Positions 62,640 through 64,000 of a stretch of 64,000 nt of DNA are shown one piece after another. A program made the translations under genes and the position numbers. Position 1 is the first letter of the stretch. Every line of letters starts with the position of its first letter. The stretch covers positions 1,550,001 through 1,614,000 of the forward strand of contig NZ_CP168496.1 in NCBI RefSeq assembly GCF_042944905.1, given 5' to 3'. The stretch comes from Psychrobacillus sp042944905. GTDB lineage: Bacteria > Bacillota > Bacilli > Bacillales_A > Planococcaceae. The notes below the pieces were generated by a model. It was not told where the DNA came from and made no database searches. It saw nothing but the letters and a program-made list of their open reading frames with translations.

Positions 62640-63314
62640 GTGCTGAATAAAATCTATGATTGGGTGGATGAACGGTTAGATATTACACCAATATGGCGTG
62701 ATATCGCAGACCACGAAGTACCAGAACACGTAAACCCTGCACATCATTTCTCTGCATTTGTCTATTGTTTTGGAGGGTTAACATTCTTTATTACGGTTAT
62801 TCAAATTTTATCGGGTATGTTTTTAACGATGTATTACGTACCAGATATTGTAAATGCATGGGAATCTGTTTACTATCTTCAAAACGAAGTAGCATTCGGT
62901 GAAATCGTGCGAGGGATGCATCACTGGGGAGCATCGCTTGTAATTGTTATGATGTTCTTACATACATTACGTGTATTCTTTACTGGTTCTTATAAAAAGC
63001 CTCGTGAACTAAACTGGATGGTCGGAGTATTAATCTTCGCTGTTATGTTAGGTTTAGGTTTTACAGGTTACTTACTACCTTGGGACATGAAAGCATTGTT
63101 CGCAACTAAAGTAGGTATTCAAATTGCAGCATCTGTTCCACTGATTGGTGGAGCTATTAAAACATTATTAGCCGGTGATGAACATATTATCGGTGCACAA
63201 ACATTAACAAGATTCTTTGCGATTCATGTGTTCTTCTTACCAGCTGCGTTATTTGCTTTACTTGCAGCTCACTTTATCATGATTCGTCGTCAAGGTATTT
63301 CTGGACCACTATAA
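62640..63314 (+). CDS. qcrB: Menaquinol:cytochrome c reductase cytochrome b subunit
   Basis: A 224-residue cytochrome b6-type membrane subunit with four spans carrying the haem-ligand histidines (GMHHWGASL and FFAIHVFFLP). It forms the quinol oxidation site with QcrA and QcrC. GTG 62640 follows AAGGGGG; the length equals the B. subtilis protein. Located 20 bp after qcrA. Confidence 0.96.
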   Translation: MLNKIYDWVDERLDITPIWRDIADHEVPEHVNPAHHFSAFVYCFGGLTFFITVIQILSGMFLTMYYVPDIVNAWESVYYLQNEVAFGEIVRGMHHWGASLVIVMMFLHTLRVFFTGSYKKPRELNWMVGVLIFAVMLGLGFTGYLLPWDMKALFATKVGIQIAASVPLIGGAIKTLLAGDEHIIGAQTLTRFFAIHVFFLPAALFALLAAHFIMIRRQGISGPL

Positions 63315-63355
63315 TGGGTAAGTGGAACAGATAATTCTTAAAAGGAGGGGAATTT

Positions 63356-64000
63356 ATGCATCGCGGAAAAGGTATGAAGTTTGTTGGGGATTCTCGTGTA
63401 ACAGATCCAGCTAGCAGACCTAAAAAAATGCCGAAAGACTATTCTGAGTATCCGGGTAAAACAGAAGCTTTCTGGCCTGACTTTTTGTTAAAAGAATGGT
63501 TAGTCGGTGCGGTTTTCTTAGTGGGTTATTTGGTGTTGACTGTTGCTCATCCGTCGCCACTTGAGCGTCCGGCTGATCCAGCTGACACAGCTTATATTCC
63601 ATTGCCAGACTGGTATTTCTTATTTCTATACCAATTATTAAAATACGAATTTGCTTCTGGACCATATAATGTGATTGGAGCAATTGTCATTCCAGGTTTA
63701 GCTTTTGGAGCGCTATTATTAGTACCTTTTTTAGATACAAGCAAAGAAAGAAGTCCTTGGAAACGTCCGTTGCCAACTGGATTTATGCTTCTTGCTCTTG
63801 CTGCTATGATATTTTTAACTTGGGAATCAGTAGCAAACCATGACTGGGTAGCTGCTAAAGCTCAAGGGGAAATTAAAGCACCAGTTGCTAAAGTAGAATT
63901 TGATGAAAGCTCGGAAGGTTATCAAATTTATGCCAAAGCATCGTGTATCGGTTGTCATGGTAACGCTTTTGAAGGTGGAATAGGTAAGCCGTTAATCGGT
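63356..64000 (+). CDS. qcrC: Menaquinol:cytochrome c reductase b/c subunit, cut by window end
   Basis: 215 codons of the third subunit are present and the frame runs off the window. The first part is the subunit IV-like membrane section with PLPDWYFLFLYQLLKYE. Three to four spans then lead to a cytochrome c domain whose haem motif CIGCH is reached just before the edge. This fusion of subunit IV and a cytochrome c is the Bacillus type. Haem attachment would depend on the ResABC proteins at 18-21 kb. ATG 63356 follows AAAGGAGGGG. Confidence 0.94.
   Translation, partial: MHRGKGMKFVGDSRVTDPASRPKKMPKDYSEYPGKTEAFWPDFLLKEWLVGAVFLVGYLVLTVAHPSPLERPADPADTAYIPLPDWYFLFLYQLLKYEFASGPYNVIGAIVIPGLAFGALLLVPFLDTSKERSPWKRPLPTGFMLLALAAMIFLTWESVANHDWVAAKAQGEIKAPVAKVEFDESSEGYQIYAKASCIGCHGNAFEGGIGKPLIG

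Overview
This window is about 36% G+C chromosomal DNA from an endospore-forming, low-GC Gram-positive bacterium. Sporulation genes (spoIIAA-spoIIAB-sigF, spoVAF, spoIVA, sleB-ypeB) sit among blocks whose order closely follows the Bacillus subtilis 200-220 degree region. Departures from that order, the low G+C and the protein sequences point to the Planococcaceae (Psychrobacillus/Lysinibacillus/Sporosarcina type). That family placement is an inference, not a measurement.

Layout. 1-1.0 kb: a broken DUF4279-type gene and a small CxxC membrane protein, then the first copy (A) of a dispersed intergenic repeat. 1.0-7.2 kb: yqkF, nudF, a membrane protein in the spoIIM position, fur, xerD, and the nucleoside salvage pair deoB-pdp. 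7.2-9.3 kb: an accessory island with a degenerate 21-bp array, a higher-G+C oxidoreductase gene, repeat copy B and a terminator. 9.3-13.9 kb: the spoIIA operon with a readable Spo0A/sigma-H control region, spoVAF, lysA. 13.9-18.1 kb: ribT, a DUF309 gene, scpA-scpB, dacB, rluB. 18.1-26.1 kb: resABCDE (cytochrome c biogenesis and the redox two-component system) and sigX-rsiX with an ECF-type autoregulatory promoter. 26.3-27.3 kb: FMN riboswitch and riboflavin transporter ribU. 27.3-33.7 kb: repeat copy C, fer, ypbB-recS, ypbE, a CBS protein, a metallophosphoesterase, ypdA. 33.7-34.2 kb: a 22-unit CGAGAGC array. 34.2-46.7 kb: ansA, prsW, sleB-ypeB, motI, cmk-plsC-ypfD, der-gpsA, yphE-yphF, spoIVA. 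46.7-51.4 kb: hbs, folE-mtrB, hepS-menG-hepT, ndk. 51.4-52.4 kb: a second accessory spot with repeat copies D and E and another 21-bp array. 52.4-61.9 kb: cheR, the aroC-aroB-aroH-hisC-tyrA-aroA supraoperon, ypiA, ypiB, ypiF. 62.1-64.0 kb: qcrA-qcrB-qcrC, cut by the window end.

How the genes fit together. folE-mtrB, heptaprenyl/menaquinone synthesis (hepS-menG-hepT) and ndk precede the shikimate/aromatic pathway. Menaquinone feeds the qcr cytochrome bc complex, and its c-type cytochrome needs the ResA/ResB/ResC haem-ligation machinery. Genes usual at these positions in B. subtilis but missing here are trpEDCFBA (although TRAP/mtrB is kept), spoVAA-AE and spmA-spmB.

Most of the window is conserved core genome and I found no new enzyme or defence system. 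The unexplained material is intergenic. One is a family of about 300-bp elements (five copies or parts) with a palindrome whose base pairs co-vary between copies. The second is three arrays of about 21-bp degenerate repeats, two of which share the core GAGAGCAAC. There are also possible structured RNA elements after gpsA and after spoIVA, palindromes around the promoters of resA and motI, and a dacB gene that seems to lack a standard start codon.
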